NCBI RefSeq assembly: GCF_003202285.1
Contig: NZ_MASW01000007.1
Coordinates: 830,093-894,092 of the forward strand
Length of the DNA stretch: 64,000 bases
DNA from: Prauserella muralis
GTDB taxonomy: Bacteria; Actinomycetota; Actinomycetes; Mycobacteriales; Pseudonocardiaceae
Reading direction: 5' to 3'
Positions 1 through 7,648 of this stretch are shown here, in pieces. The position numbers and the translations under genes are program-made. The notes below the pieces were generated by a model that saw only the letters and a list, made by a program, of their open reading frames with translations, ran no database searches and was not told the DNA's origin. Positions within the stretch are counted from its first letter, which is position 1, and every line of letters starts with the position of its first letter.

Positions 1-2
1 CT

Positions 3-1136
3 GTCTTTCTGGCCGCGTCCCTGCTGTGCGGACTGGCCGTGACCAAGGAAATGCTTGTGGGGCTGCGTGCGGCACAGGGCGTTGGTGCGGCCCTTTTCTC
101 CGCAACCGCGTTGACGATCATCACCACGACCTTTACCGGCGAGCGCGAACGGCGCAGAGCGCTGGCGACGTGGAGTGCCGTGAATGCCGGCTCTGCCGGA
201 CTCGGCCTCCTGCTCGGCGGCGTCCTGACCGCAGCCCTGTCGTGGCGATTCACCTTCTTCACCATCACCGCGGCGAGCGTGGCGGTCCTGATAGTCGCTG
301 GCCGCATCCTTCCGGACATGCCACGTCGCCGCGTGCACGGGATCGACATTGGTGGCGCCGTGACGGTCACCGCAGGTATCACCGCCACCGTTTACGCGAT
401 TCTCAGCAGTCGCGAGAACGGCTGGACGGCGTCATCGACCCTTGTCGCCGAAGGGCTGTCGGTGGGACTGCTGACGGCCTTCGTCATCATTCAGCTCAAA
501 CGGCGGGTACCCCTCGTCCGTCTCGGGGTGTTCAGGCTACGCACGCTCACCGCGGCTAACGTCACGATGTTCCTGGTCGTCGGCACACCCGTAACCGTGT
601 TGTACCTGCTGACTCTCCATCTGCAGCAGATACTGCACTACAGCGCGTTCGAGGCCGCGCTCGCGCTGCTTCCGGCGAGCGCGACGGTGGCTGCCGGCTC
701 GCTGGCGACCCGCTCCCTGCTGTCCAAGCTGGATCCCAGGGTACTCCTGGCTGTGTCCCTCACCTGCGTATCATCGGGCGCGACACTACTGGCCTGCTTC
801 GGCGCCACGAGTCGCTACGCCGACGCCATACTGCCAGCAGTGATCATCACCTTCCTCGGCACCAGCTGCGCGATTGTCACGCTCTTCTCACTCGCGACAG
901 CCAAGCTTCCCGACGCCGACGCCGGCTTGGCATCCGGACTGATCAACACGACCACGCAGGTGGGCAGCGGACTCTGGCTGGCTGTCTTCTCCTCTGTCGC
1001 GGCCATCCATGCGGGCGTGGCGCTCGGCGGCTATGCCACGGCGATGCGGGGCGTCGCCTTGCTGGCTCTCGCAGGCGCCGCCGTCGTGTTACTGATGCTA
1101 CGAAAGCGCCACATCGAGGAAATAGACATTGAGTAA
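3..1136 (+). CDS. MFS drug-efflux-type transporter, 5' truncated
   Basis: The frame is open to the left edge of the window, so only about the last 377 residues are seen. They are strongly hydrophobic, with repeated membrane helices and the charged loop RRRALATWSA followed by a GLLLGG segment, as in the proton-driven DHA2 (14-helix) drug-efflux branch of the major facilitator superfamily. Late residues GLASGLINTTTQVGSGL match the conserved helix near the C-terminal half of that family. Expected role: proton-coupled export of a small molecule at the cytoplasmic membrane; the substrate cannot be read from sequence. A regulator gene follows on the same strand after a 256-base gap, so that AraC protein may control it (inference). 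Confidence 0.85.
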   Translation, partial: VFLAASLLCGLAVTKEMLVGLRAAQGVGAALFSATALTIITTTFTGERERRRALATWSAVNAGSAGLGLLLGGVLTAALSWRFTFFTITAASVAVLIVAGRILPDMPRRRVHGIDIGGAVTVTAGITATVYAILSSRENGWTASSTLVAEGLSVGLLTAFVIIQLKRRVPLVRLGVFRLRTLTAANVTMFLVVGTPVTVLYLLTLHLQQILHYSAFEAALALLPASATVAAGSLATRSLLSKLDPRVLLAVSLTCVSSGATLLACFGATSRYADAILPAVIITFLGTSCAIVTLFSLATAKLPDADAGLASGLINTTTQVGSGLWLAVFSSVAAIHAGVALGGYATAMRGVALLALAGAAVVLLMLRKRHIEEIDIE

Positions 1137-1166
1137 ACCTATTTCCGATTATTCCTGAATTCCTGG

Positions 1167-1184
1167 AACGTAGGTTTCTACGTT
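1167..1184 (+). terminator. Hairpin after the MFS gene
   Basis: Perfect 7-base inverted repeat AACGTAG / CTACGTT with a 4-base loop (GTTT), 30 bases after the transporter stop. There is no T-tract, so it could be a weak terminator or an operator for the downstream AraC gene. Confidence 0.4.
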
Positions 1185-1234
1185 AACTGCTCCATGGACG
1201 CGTCTCCTCACATTTTGTAAACACAATCACTCGG

Positions 1235-1264
1235 TTGAATTCCGGAGTGAAAATCTGCTAGCGT
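1235..1264 (+). promoter_or_regulatory. Predicted sigma70-type promoter of the AraC gene
   Basis: TTGAAT (1235-1240), 18-base spacer, TAGCGT (1259-1264), with a TG just before the -10 (extended -10). It leaves a leader of about 120 bases before the AraC start at 1393. Confidence 0.45.
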
Positions 1265-1315
1265 CGCCCGTCGATTAAAACCTTGGTTTCATAAATGAGA
1301 GAGGCTGGTGTAGTG

Positions 1316-1396
1316 ATGGGAAGTGGTCATCGCAGCCACGCTCACGCGGTTTGCCGTTTTTCATCCAGCGGCCTCGCGGGGAAGGCAGGCGCGTGA
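1316..1396 (+). CDS. Possible 26-residue leader peptide coupled to the AraC gene
   Basis: A short frame begins at ATG 1316, about ten bases after a GAGAGAGG ribosome-site-like stretch, and ends at a TGA that overlaps the GTG start of the AraC gene as GTGA. An in-frame ATG at 1295 would give 33 residues. The peptide is His-rich near its start (GSGHRSHAHAV). The overlap is of the kind used for translational coupling. No homologue is recognised; it may be a chance frame. Confidence 0.3.
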   Translation: MGSGHRSHAHAVCRFSSSGLAGKAGA

Positions 1397-2385
1397 ATCG
1401 CTACGAGCCGGAGCTCCCACTCCAGCGTTATGAGGTCCTCCGATCTCAGGATGTCGACCAGACTCACGCCCACATTTCGAAGGTCTTCTGCGACCATCGG
1501 TTCCGAGTTCCCGGCAGAAGTCCCCGCGTCAATGCGCGCCAGCACGCGGTCCGGCTTCGCGACACCGTGCACACCTACACGGCTTACGGCGCCGAGGCGA
1601 TCGTCGACGTGACCGAACTGACGTTCTACGTTGTCAAGATTCCGCTTCGAGGCTCACTCGTCGTGGACTCGCAGAGCCGACGATTTCTGGCCAGCCCTCG
1701 CCTCGGGTCCGTCGCGGACTGCGGCAACTCGGTCTCCATGTGGCTGGGGGCCGGCTGCGAACAACTCATCTGGCGAATCGAACCCACCCTCGTGATTCGC
1801 CAGCTGGCTCACATGATCAACGCCGAGGTCGAGCACCGGGTCCTATTCGACCCAAACCTGCCCGTCACCGGCATGCGTCGCCGCGATTGGATGGCGTTGT
1901 TCAAGTCACTGGTGACCGACCTCAGCCGGGACCCGAGCCTGGCCACCGACCCGTTGCTGATCGACCCCGTCGAACGACTGCTCGTCCAGGAACTCCTCCT
2001 GGCCCAGCCCCACAGCTACACCATGTTCCTGCTGGACGAATTCGCCAGCCCTGCGCCGTCCCGAGTCGTGGACGCCGCGACCGAGCTGATGCACCACCAG
2101 CCGCAACGCTACCCCACGGTCACCGATGTAGCCCGCGAGCTCGGCGTTGGCCTGCCCGCGTTGGACAAGGGCTTTCACCGGCATCTCGACACCACGGTGG
2201 CCGCGGTCCTCGAGGCGAAGCGGCTGCGCCATGTCCGCAAGGTCCTGCTCGCCGCTTGCCCCTCGGACTCCGTCGCCGTAACAAGGTTGCTACGCAAGCA
2301 AAGCGTCGTCGCGATTTCCACCTTCACCAACCGGTACCTGCGTCAGTACGGCGAGACCCCGCTGCAGACCACCTATCGCCACTGA
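1393..2385 (+). CDS. AraC-family transcriptional regulator
   Basis: Cytoplasmic regulator of about 330 residues. The N-terminal half has the layout of the AraC_binding_2 cupin-like ligand domain: a TAYG-type strand, then VVKIPLRGSL, then residues around EQLIWRIEPTLV. The C-terminal 100 residues form two helix-turn-helix units (PTVTDVARELGVGLPALDKG, then VAISTFTNRYLRQYGETPLQ). GTG 1393 is chosen as start because GGGGAAGG lies about seven bases upstream; an ATG-initiated form from 1351 would add 14 residues without a good ribosome site. It is paralogous to the minus-strand gene at 2891-3892 and to the split regulator near 39.2-40.2 kb. Ligand unknown; the upstream MFS gene is a plausible target. 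Confidence 0.8.
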   Translation: MNRYEPELPLQRYEVLRSQDVDQTHAHISKVFCDHRFRVPGRSPRVNARQHAVRLRDTVHTYTAYGAEAIVDVTELTFYVVKIPLRGSLVVDSQSRRFLASPRLGSVADCGNSVSMWLGAGCEQLIWRIEPTLVIRQLAHMINAEVEHRVLFDPNLPVTGMRRRDWMALFKSLVTDLSRDPSLATDPLLIDPVERLLVQELLLAQPHSYTMFLLDEFASPAPSRVVDAATELMHHQPQRYPTVTDVARELGVGLPALDKGFHRHLDTTVAAVLEAKRLRHVRKVLLAACPSDSVAVTRLLRKQSVVAISTFTNRYLRQYGETPLQTTYRH

Positions 2386-2890
2386 GCCGGCCTCAGGGCT
2401 CGACCTTCGCGACCGACTGGGCCCCACGATCTCGCTCATCCGGAGGGCCTCCTCGGTGACGGTGTGCCGCAAGGCGACAACGTCGGCGATCTGGAGGAAA
2501 TAGGCGGCGCCCAAGGAAGGCGGAAACCGCACGGGCGCGAACGGCGCGCTGACCACACGCGGTGCGGCGCGCAATCATTCGAACGCCTCGGTCGCGGCGA
2601 GCTTCGTGCGCGACCAGATCCTGGAAGAGAGGAACCACCCAGTGCGCGGTTTCCGCCAGGATTTACTGCGCCACGACTGGCATCTCGGCTAGCACAGTCT
2701 CGCTCAGCTGACAGTAGCCACCAGTGGTGACCACAGCCACGGCTCGGAGAAGGAGACGATATGACTGCGTTCCGAGGCGGTCTTGCTTAGCCCGGCGCCG
2801 TACGACGGATCTACTCAGCGGAACGCCCGGTAGGTCAGCGCGGTCACCGACAAGTCGACAGCCGGTCTCGGCAGGTCTGTCGCGAAGCCC
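2386..2890. other. Gene-poor gap between convergent AraC genes
   Basis: About 500 bases with no convincing intact gene. On the minus strand, two overlapping frames (about 2393-2638 and 2400-2574) carry protein-like pieces, such as VPLFQDLVAHEA and YFLQIADVVALRHTVTEEAL, interrupted by stops. This suggests an eroded coding sequence of unknown family. No repeat or terminator with a T-tract was seen. Confidence 0.3.
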
Positions 2891-3892
2891 TCACTCACGA
2901 GCCAGGGTCTGTTCCATCGTCTCGCCGAAGTGTTGCCGGTAGCCGATGGCGAAGGCGTCGCGGAACAGCACGCCGAACTGGTCGCACACGTCGCCCACCG
3001 TGCGGCCCGCGGTGGGGTCGGTGCGGTAGAGCCGCTGGTAGACGTGCCTCTGCAGGGCGGCGGTGTGGAACCGCTCCGCGGAGACTCCCGCCCGCCGGAA
3101 GCCGGCCTGCAGCGCCGGCGCGCTGACGCCCACCGCGCCCGCGAGGTCGGGGAACGCGGCGAACCGCTCGGGCCCCGCCGCCAAGCGCTCCATCGCCTCG
3201 GCAACGACGGGCCGGGACGCCGGCAGCGCCGCGGCCGCCGCCTGCCGGTAGCCGGGCCACTGGGCGCGCAGCAACCCGGTGGCCAGCGCGCCCTCGACGT
3301 TGCGGATCAGCAGCGGATCGGTCGCACAGCGGGGATTGCGCTGGACGCAGTCGAGGAGTCCCTTGACCAGGCGCCGCACCAGCTTTCCCCGCTGGGCGCT
3401 CAGATCCAGTCCGAGCTCCAGCCGGACCGGGCTCCCTCCGACGTCCTCGGCCACGAGCAGGGACGCATACTCCCGCACGAGCACAGTGTCGATCGCCCAG
3501 ATCAGCTGAACGCAGTCCCGCGGCATCCGCATCGCGAACGTGTCGTCAGCGGACGGGGTGGACGCACAGGCGACGCCGGACGCGACGCGCTCCGCGCCGG
3601 ACCAGACCGCGGCCGTGCCCCGCAACGGGATCTGCAGGGCATACAACGGCAGTTCGTCCACGCGCACGGTCACGTCGCCGCCGTACGCGGTGATCGTCGG
3701 GGTGGTGTGCCGCAGGCGCAGCCCGCGCTGCTCGGCGGCAAGCGTTGTGTCGCTCGTCGTGAACCACGCCTCGTGCGGGCAGAACACGATCCTGACGCGG
3801 TGCCGCATCTCCTCGAAGTCGCGCGTGCGGGTGATGACGTGCCGGCCGAGTGGCCAGGGGTCCGCCTGGCCGCGGGCGTTCATCGGTGTCAC
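2891..3892 (-). CDS. AraC-family transcriptional regulator
   Basis: 333 residues with the same plan as its neighbour at 1393-2385. The ligand domain has the shared landmarks TITAYGGD, LQIPLRGTAAV and CVQLIWAIDTVLV, and the C-terminal helix-turn-helix pair ends in DAFAIGYRQHFGETMEQTL. Start GTG 3892 has GGAAGG eight bases upstream; ATG 3883 is an alternative. The two AraC genes converge on the 500-base gap, and each is closest to a different divergent or upstream gene. Probably senses an organic metabolite (family knowledge); target unknown. Confidence 0.8.
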   Translation of the reverse strand: MTPMNARGQADPWPLGRHVITRTRDFEEMRHRVRIVFCPHEAWFTTSDTTLAAEQRGLRLRHTTPTITAYGGDVTVRVDELPLYALQIPLRGTAAVWSGAERVASGVACASTPSADDTFAMRMPRDCVQLIWAIDTVLVREYASLLVAEDVGGSPVRLELGLDLSAQRGKLVRRLVKGLLDCVQRNPRCATDPLLIRNVEGALATGLLRAQWPGYRQAAAAALPASRPVVAEAMERLAAGPERFAAFPDLAGAVGVSAPALQAGFRRAGVSAERFHTAALQRHVYQRLYRTDPTAGRTVGDVCDQFGVLFRDAFAIGYRQHFGETMEQTLARE

Positions 3893-3925
3893 TGGCGAGT
3901 CCTTCCGGTCGCCTTGTTCTCCGGT

Positions 3926-4165
3926 CTAGCCAGTGGCCGCGTGCACGAGCCCGTCGTCCAGGGCGGCCGGGAACGCGCCGGCCGTCGGATAGTCGGTGGC
4001 GGCGTGGACCTTCGCCCTGCAGACGGTGCCCTCGGCGTCCTCCGCGGTCAGCCGCACGGTCGCTGTCGCGACTCCGCGCGTGATGACGGGACCGCGGGTG
4101 CGCACCCGCAGCCAGCGCTCGCCGTCCCGGTAGACGACGCGCGGCGTGAAGTCCTGTCCCAGCAT
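3926..4165 (-). CDS. Small conserved-type protein, function unknown
   Basis: 79 residues, charged, no membrane segment or signal peptide. It opens MLGQDFTPRVVYRDGERWLR and contains one Cys. Start ATG 4165 is set by AGGGAGG eight to nine bases upstream. It is divergent from the 85-residue gene at 4292, and the two share a 126-base control region. The strand-rich N-terminus (VVYRDGERWLRVRTRG) suggests a small beta fold; no family recognised. Confidence 0.6.
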   Translation of the reverse strand: MLGQDFTPRVVYRDGERWLRVRTRGPVITRGVATATVRLTAEDAEGTVCRAKVHAATDYPTAGAFPAALDDGLVHAATG

Positions 4166-4258
4166 GGTGCTCGCCTCCCTGCGGTTCACGGCTGGCGTTT
4201 CGATGTATAAAACTATGGTGTCACTCATTGCGCAAGGGGCCAGTCCGACATAACATCT

Positions 4259-4282
4259 ACAAAACGAATCTAGCGTTTTTGT
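4259..4282 (+). promoter_or_regulatory. Imperfect inverted repeat in the divergent promoter
   Basis: ACAAAACG (4259-4266) and CGTTTTTGT (4274-4282) form an inverted repeat with one bulged T, ending nine bases before the ATG at 4292. The surrounding stretch is AT-rich compared with the genome. Operator or start-region hairpin (inference). Confidence 0.35.
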
Positions 4283-4291
4283 GAGTGAAAC

Positions 4292-4549
4292 ATGGACGCT
4301 GTTGTTCCTTCCGGCCGTGCGCTCGCGAGGTTGAGAGCCATCGACGCCGGTCGCGCCGAGCTGGCGTGCAGCTCGGAGCCCGACCTGTTCTTCGACGGCC
4401 TGGCCTGCTGCGACCAGGTCACCGCCCACGCCCTGACCCGCGACGGCCTGATCCGCCCGGCCCGCCCCGGGCTGATCGGCCAGCGCGTGGCCGTCCGGCT
4501 CACCGGCGCCGGAAGGGCCGCGCTCGGCCTGCCGGACGCCGCCGCCTGA
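4292..4549 (+). CDS. Small winged-helix-like protein, function unknown
   Basis: 85 residues. The segment [18 protein letters not shown] followed by [13 protein letters not shown] has the helix-helix-wing look of small actinobacterial wHTH-like proteins, where the phrase LT.AGRAAL is common. It has two adjacent Cys (ACC) and no membrane segment. Divergent from the small gene at 3926-4165 with an inverted repeat between them, so the pair may be co-controlled, possibly by this protein. Function is inference only. Confidence 0.6.
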   Translation: MDAVVPSGRALARLRAIDAGRAELACSSEPDLFFDGLACCDQVTAHALTRDGLIRPARPGLIGQRVAVRLTGAGRAALGLPDAAA

Positions 4550-4584
4550 GCCGGCTCAGCACCGCCACGATCTACGATGGGCCG

Positions 4585-5184
4585 ATGCCGCCCGACGCCC
4601 GTGCCCCGATCGCCGAGGCGGTGCGGCGGTTCACCCCACAGGCCAGCTCCGCCGAGGGCAGGCGCGCCGCCGTCGCCGTCACCCTCGCCCTCCGCGACGG
4701 GCAGGCCGGGTTCTGGCTCACCCGCCGCGTTCCCTCGCTGCGGTCCCACGCGGGACAGTTCGCGCTGCCGGGCGGCCGCCTCGACGACGGCGAGGACGCC
4801 ACCGCGGCCGCGCTGCGGGAGCTGCACGAGGAGCTGGGCGTCCGCCTCCGCCCCGACCACGTGCTGGGCCTGCTCGACGACTACGTGACCCGCTCCGGCT
4901 ACGTGATCACGCCGGTGGTGGTGTGGGCGGGCGCGGACCCGGAGCCGGTGCCCAGCCCGGACGAGGTGGCCGAGCTGTTCTGGATCCCGCTGACCGACCT
5001 CGACCTCGAACCCCGGTTCGTCCGGATCCCGGAGTCCGACCGGCCGGTCATCCAGCTGCCGCTCGCCGGCACGCTCATCCACGCGCCCACCGCGGCCGTG
5101 CTCTACCAGTTCCGCGAGGTCGCGCTGCACGGCAGGCCCACCCGCGTGCACGACCTGGAGCAGCCGGTGTTCGCCTGGCGGTGA
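4585..5184 (+). CDS. Nudix hydrolase, CoA-pyrophosphatase-like
   Basis: 199 residues. A complete Nudix box lies at residues 64-86 (G-x5-E-x7-REL-x-EELGV), which binds Mg2+ and cleaves nucleoside-diphosphate-X compounds. Just before it, [20 protein letters not shown] fits the extra UPF0035 signature of the CoA pyrophosphatase branch (NudL/YeaB). Expected reaction: hydrolysis of CoA or acyl-CoA to phosphopantetheine and 3',5'-ADP (family knowledge). ATG 4585 is the first sensible start after the upstream gene. The PfkB kinase starts 37 bases later but has its own promoter. Confidence 0.85.
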   Translation: MPPDARAPIAEAVRRFTPQASSAEGRRAAVAVTLALRDGQAGFWLTRRVPSLRSHAGQFALPGGRLDDGEDATAAALRELHEELGVRLRPDHVLGLLDDYVTRSGYVITPVVVWAGADPEPVPSPDEVAELFWIPLTDLDLEPRFVRIPESDRPVIQLPLAGTLIHAPTAAVLYQFREVALHGRPTRVHDLEQPVFAWR

Positions 5185-5187
5185 CGT

Positions 5188-5212
5188 GTTTACCTGGCCC
5201 CGTCCCGGGTAC
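5188..5212 (+). promoter_or_regulatory. SigF/SigB-type promoter of the PfkB kinase gene
   Basis: GTTT (5188-5191), 15-base spacer starting ACCTGG, then GGGTAC (5207-5212). This matches the GTTT-N15/16-GGGTA class used by mycobacterial SigF and streptomycete SigB. The ATG is ten bases after the -10, so the transcript would be leaderless or nearly so. Similar sites lie at 27011 and 28391. Confidence 0.7.
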
Positions 5213-5221
5213 GGCCCGGGC

Positions 5222-6112
5222 ATGGCTGTCGAGGTGGTCGTGGTCGGGCAGCTCGCCCGCGACCTGGTGCTCACGGTCGGCGAGGCGCCGGGCGCCGGGC
5301 AGAGCGCGGACGTCCGCCACCGCCGGGAGATGCTCGGCGGCAAGGGCGCGAACCAGGCGGTGGGGCTGGCCCAGCTCGGCACGCGCGTCGCCCTCGTCGG
5401 CGTGGCCGGCGACGACGACGTGGGCAGGGAGATGCTGGCGCAGGCCCGCCGTGACGGCATCGACACCAGCGCCACCGTGCGGCGGGACGACACCGAGACG
5501 GCGCTGATCGTGGACGTGGTCGACGACGACGGCCACTGGCGCTACCTCGAGCACATCCCGCGTCCCACGCTCGTGGGCCGCGACGAGATCGCCGCCGCGT
5601 CCGGCATGATCGCCGAGGCCGACACCGTCGTGCTCCAGCTGCAACAACCCGGACAGACGGCTCTGGCGGCCGCGCGGCTCGCCCGCGCCTCCGGAACGCG
5701 GGTCGTGCTCGACGGCGCCCCCCACCAGGACGCCGACGTGCTGCTGGCCGACGCCGACGTGGTGCGCGCCGACGCCCGCGAGGGCGAACAGCTCACCGGC
5801 CGCTCGCTGGACACCGTGGCGGGTGCCGAGCGCGCGGCCGCCGACCTCCTCGGCAGCGGGCCTTCGCTGGCGGTGCTGGAGGTCGCCGGTGAGGGCGACC
5901 TGTTCGCCGACGCCGAGCGCACCCTCTTCCTGCCCCACGGCGAGGCCGAGGTCGTCGACACCACCGGCGCCGGGGACGCTCTGATCGCCGGGCTGACGGC
6001 GACCCTCACCCGCGGCGGCTCGACCCGCGAGGCCGCCGAGGCCGCGGTCGCGGCGGCCGGGGCCACCGTCGGCCACGCCGGTGGCAGGCCGCATCTCTCA
6101 CCTCGCGCGTAG
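5222..6112 (+). CDS. PfkB-family carbohydrate kinase (ribokinase-like)
   Basis: 296 residues. It has the N-terminal PfkB signature GGKGANQAVGLAQLG (about residues 39-53) and the C-terminal signature DTTGAGDALIAGL, with the catalytic base Asp252 in GAGD. Family members phosphorylate ribose or related sugars and nucleosides with ATP. ATG 5222 is chosen over an in-frame ATG at 5186 because the SigF-type promoter lies between them and the extra residues are low complexity. Expected to be part of the SigF stress regulon encoded at 27.6 kb (inference). Confidence 0.85.
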   Translation: MAVEVVVVGQLARDLVLTVGEAPGAGQSADVRHRREMLGGKGANQAVGLAQLGTRVALVGVAGDDDVGREMLAQARRDGIDTSATVRRDDTETALIVDVVDDDGHWRYLEHIPRPTLVGRDEIAAASGMIAEADTVVLQLQQPGQTALAAARLARASGTRVVLDGAPHQDADVLLADADVVRADAREGEQLTGRSLDTVAGAERAAADLLGSGPSLAVLEVAGEGDLFADAERTLFLPHGEAEVVDTTGAGDALIAGLTATLTRGGSTREAAEAAVAAAGATVGHAGGRPHLSPRA

Positions 6113-6149
6113 CCTCGCCCACGGGCACCGCACGTGCCACGCTTGAACC

Positions 6150-6542
6150 ATGACAACCGATCGCAATGTGCTCGGAGGGAAGCTGGAGCCCTGCGGAACG
6201 GATCCGCTGACCGGCTTCTACCGTGACGGCTGCTGCACCACCGGCCCCGAGGATCTCGGCAGTCACACCGTGTGCGCGGTCGTCTCGGCGGAGTTCCTCG
6301 CCCACCAGCAGGCCATGGGCAACGACCTGGTCACCGCCCGCCCCGAGTACGGGTTCACCGGGCTCAACCCCGGCGACCGCTGGTGCGTGAGCGCGGCCCG
6401 CTGGCTGGAGTCCTATCAGGCCGGTGTCGCGCCCCCCGTGGTGCTGGCCTCCACCCACGAGCGCGCCATCGAGGTCATCCCGCTGGACGCGCTGCGCGAG
6501 CACGCGGTGGACGTGCCCGCGGACCCCAGCGGGCTGCTGTGA
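6150..6542 (+). CDS. DUF2237 family protein
   Basis: 130 residues, soluble. The sequence NVLGGKLEPCGTDPLTGFYR, the Cys pair GCCTTGPEDLG and PVVLASTHERAIEVI are hallmarks of DUF2237 proteins, usually 120-130 residues long with conserved Cys and His. The biochemical role is unknown. Its TGA overlaps the GTG start of the next membrane protein (GTGA), so the two are probably translated together. Confidence 0.85.
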   Translation: MTTDRNVLGGKLEPCGTDPLTGFYRDGCCTTGPEDLGSHTVCAVVSAEFLAHQQAMGNDLVTARPEYGFTGLNPGDRWCVSAARWLESYQAGVAPPVVLASTHERAIEVIPLDALREHAVDVPADPSGLL

Positions 6543-7648
6543 CGACCGACCCCTCCCGGGACGCGGGCCTGGCGTTGCCGCGCGGGCTCGTCGTCCTCGC
6601 CGGGATGGCGGCGCTGACCGTCGTGGTCGCGGGGGTGCGCAGCCTCGGCAGCATCCTCGGCCCGGTGTTCGTGGCGCTCATCCTGACGCTCGCGGTGAGC
6701 CCGCTGTCGTCGTGGCTGCGCCGCCGGGGCGCCCCCATCTGGCTGGCGACGATCACCGGGGTGCTCGCCGCCTACCTCGTGCTCGCGGTGCTCGCCGGGT
6801 CGCTGGGCTTCGCGATCGCCGAACTGGCCGCCCGCCTGCCCGCCTACAGCGACCAGTTCAACGCGCTCGTCGAGCAGGTCAGCACCCAGCTCGAACGGTT
6901 CGGCATCGGCCAGGTGCAGATCGAGGACGCGCTGGCGCAGCTGGATCTCAGCAGCGTCGTCGGCGTGCTGCAGAACGTGCTGGGCCAGGTGGCGGGCATC
7001 GCGTCCGACCTGCTGCTCATCGTGCTCGTGGTGCTGTTCATGGGCATGGACGCCGTCAACTTCCCCGGCAGGCTCCGCGCGATCGTGGCCGAGCGCGGCG
7101 ACGTGGTGACCGCCCTGACGTCGTTCGCCGCGGGCACCCGCCGCTTCCTGTGGGTCACGTCCGCGTTCGGCCTCATCACCGCGGTCCTCGACGTCATCGC
7201 GCTGCTGATCCTCGGCATCCCGCTGGCCCTCGTGTGGGGGCTGCTCGCCTTCATCACCAACTACATCCCCAACATCGGCTTCGCGCTGGGCCTGGTGCCG
7301 CCCGCGCTGCTGGCGCTGCTGGAGGGCGGGCCGGGCCCGATGTTGCTGGTGATCGTGCTCTACATCGGCATCAACTTCGTGGTCGAGGGCGTGATCCAGC
7401 CGAAGATCGTCGGCGACGCCGTGGGGATCAACGTGACGCTGTCGTTCCTCGCGCTGGTGTTCTGGACGTGGGCCATCGGCCCGCTCGGCGCGCTGCTGGC
7501 GATCCCGCTGACGCTGATGACCAAGGCGCTGCTGGTCGACGTCGACCCGAACAACCGGTGGATCAACGTGCTCATCACGGCCCGCCCACCCAAACCGGGC
7601 AAACCGGGACCGAAACCGGAGCCGGATCAGTCCGCTGTGGACGGCTGA
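6539..7648 (+). CDS. AI-2E family (PerM-like) transporter
   Basis: 369 residues with about seven to eight membrane helices: an N-terminal hairpin of two to three helices, a long amphipathic loop (about residues 90-145) and a C-terminal bundle containing ITNYIPNIGFALGLVPP, the conserved signature of the AI-2E/PerM exporters. Probable small-molecule or peptide exporter at the cytoplasmic membrane; substrate not predictable. The tail is Pro/Lys-rich (PPKPGKPGPKPEP). Start GTG 6539 overlaps the DUF2237 stop. The 3' end overlaps the convergent immunity-type gene by 22 bases. Confidence 0.85.
   Translation: MTTDPSRDAGLALPRGLVVLAGMAALTVVVAGVRSLGSILGPVFVALILTLAVSPLSSWLRRRGAPIWLATITGVLAAYLVLAVLAGSLGFAIAELAARLPAYSDQFNALVEQVSTQLERFGIGQVQIEDALAQLDLSSVVGVLQNVLGQVAGIASDLLLIVLVVLFMGMDAVNFPGRLRAIVAERGDVVTALTSFAAGTRRFLWVTSAFGLITAVLDVIALLILGIPLALVWGLLAFITNYIPNIGFALGLVPPALLALLEGGPGPMLLVIVLYIGINFVVEGVIQPKIVGDAVGINVTLSFLALVFWTWAIGPLGALLAIPLTLMTKALLVDVDPNNRWINVLITARPPKPGKPGPKPEPDQSAVDG

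Noticed and set aside
5186-5221. Earlier start for the PfkB kinase
   Set aside because: The extra 12 codons lie over the SigF-type promoter and do not match the family.
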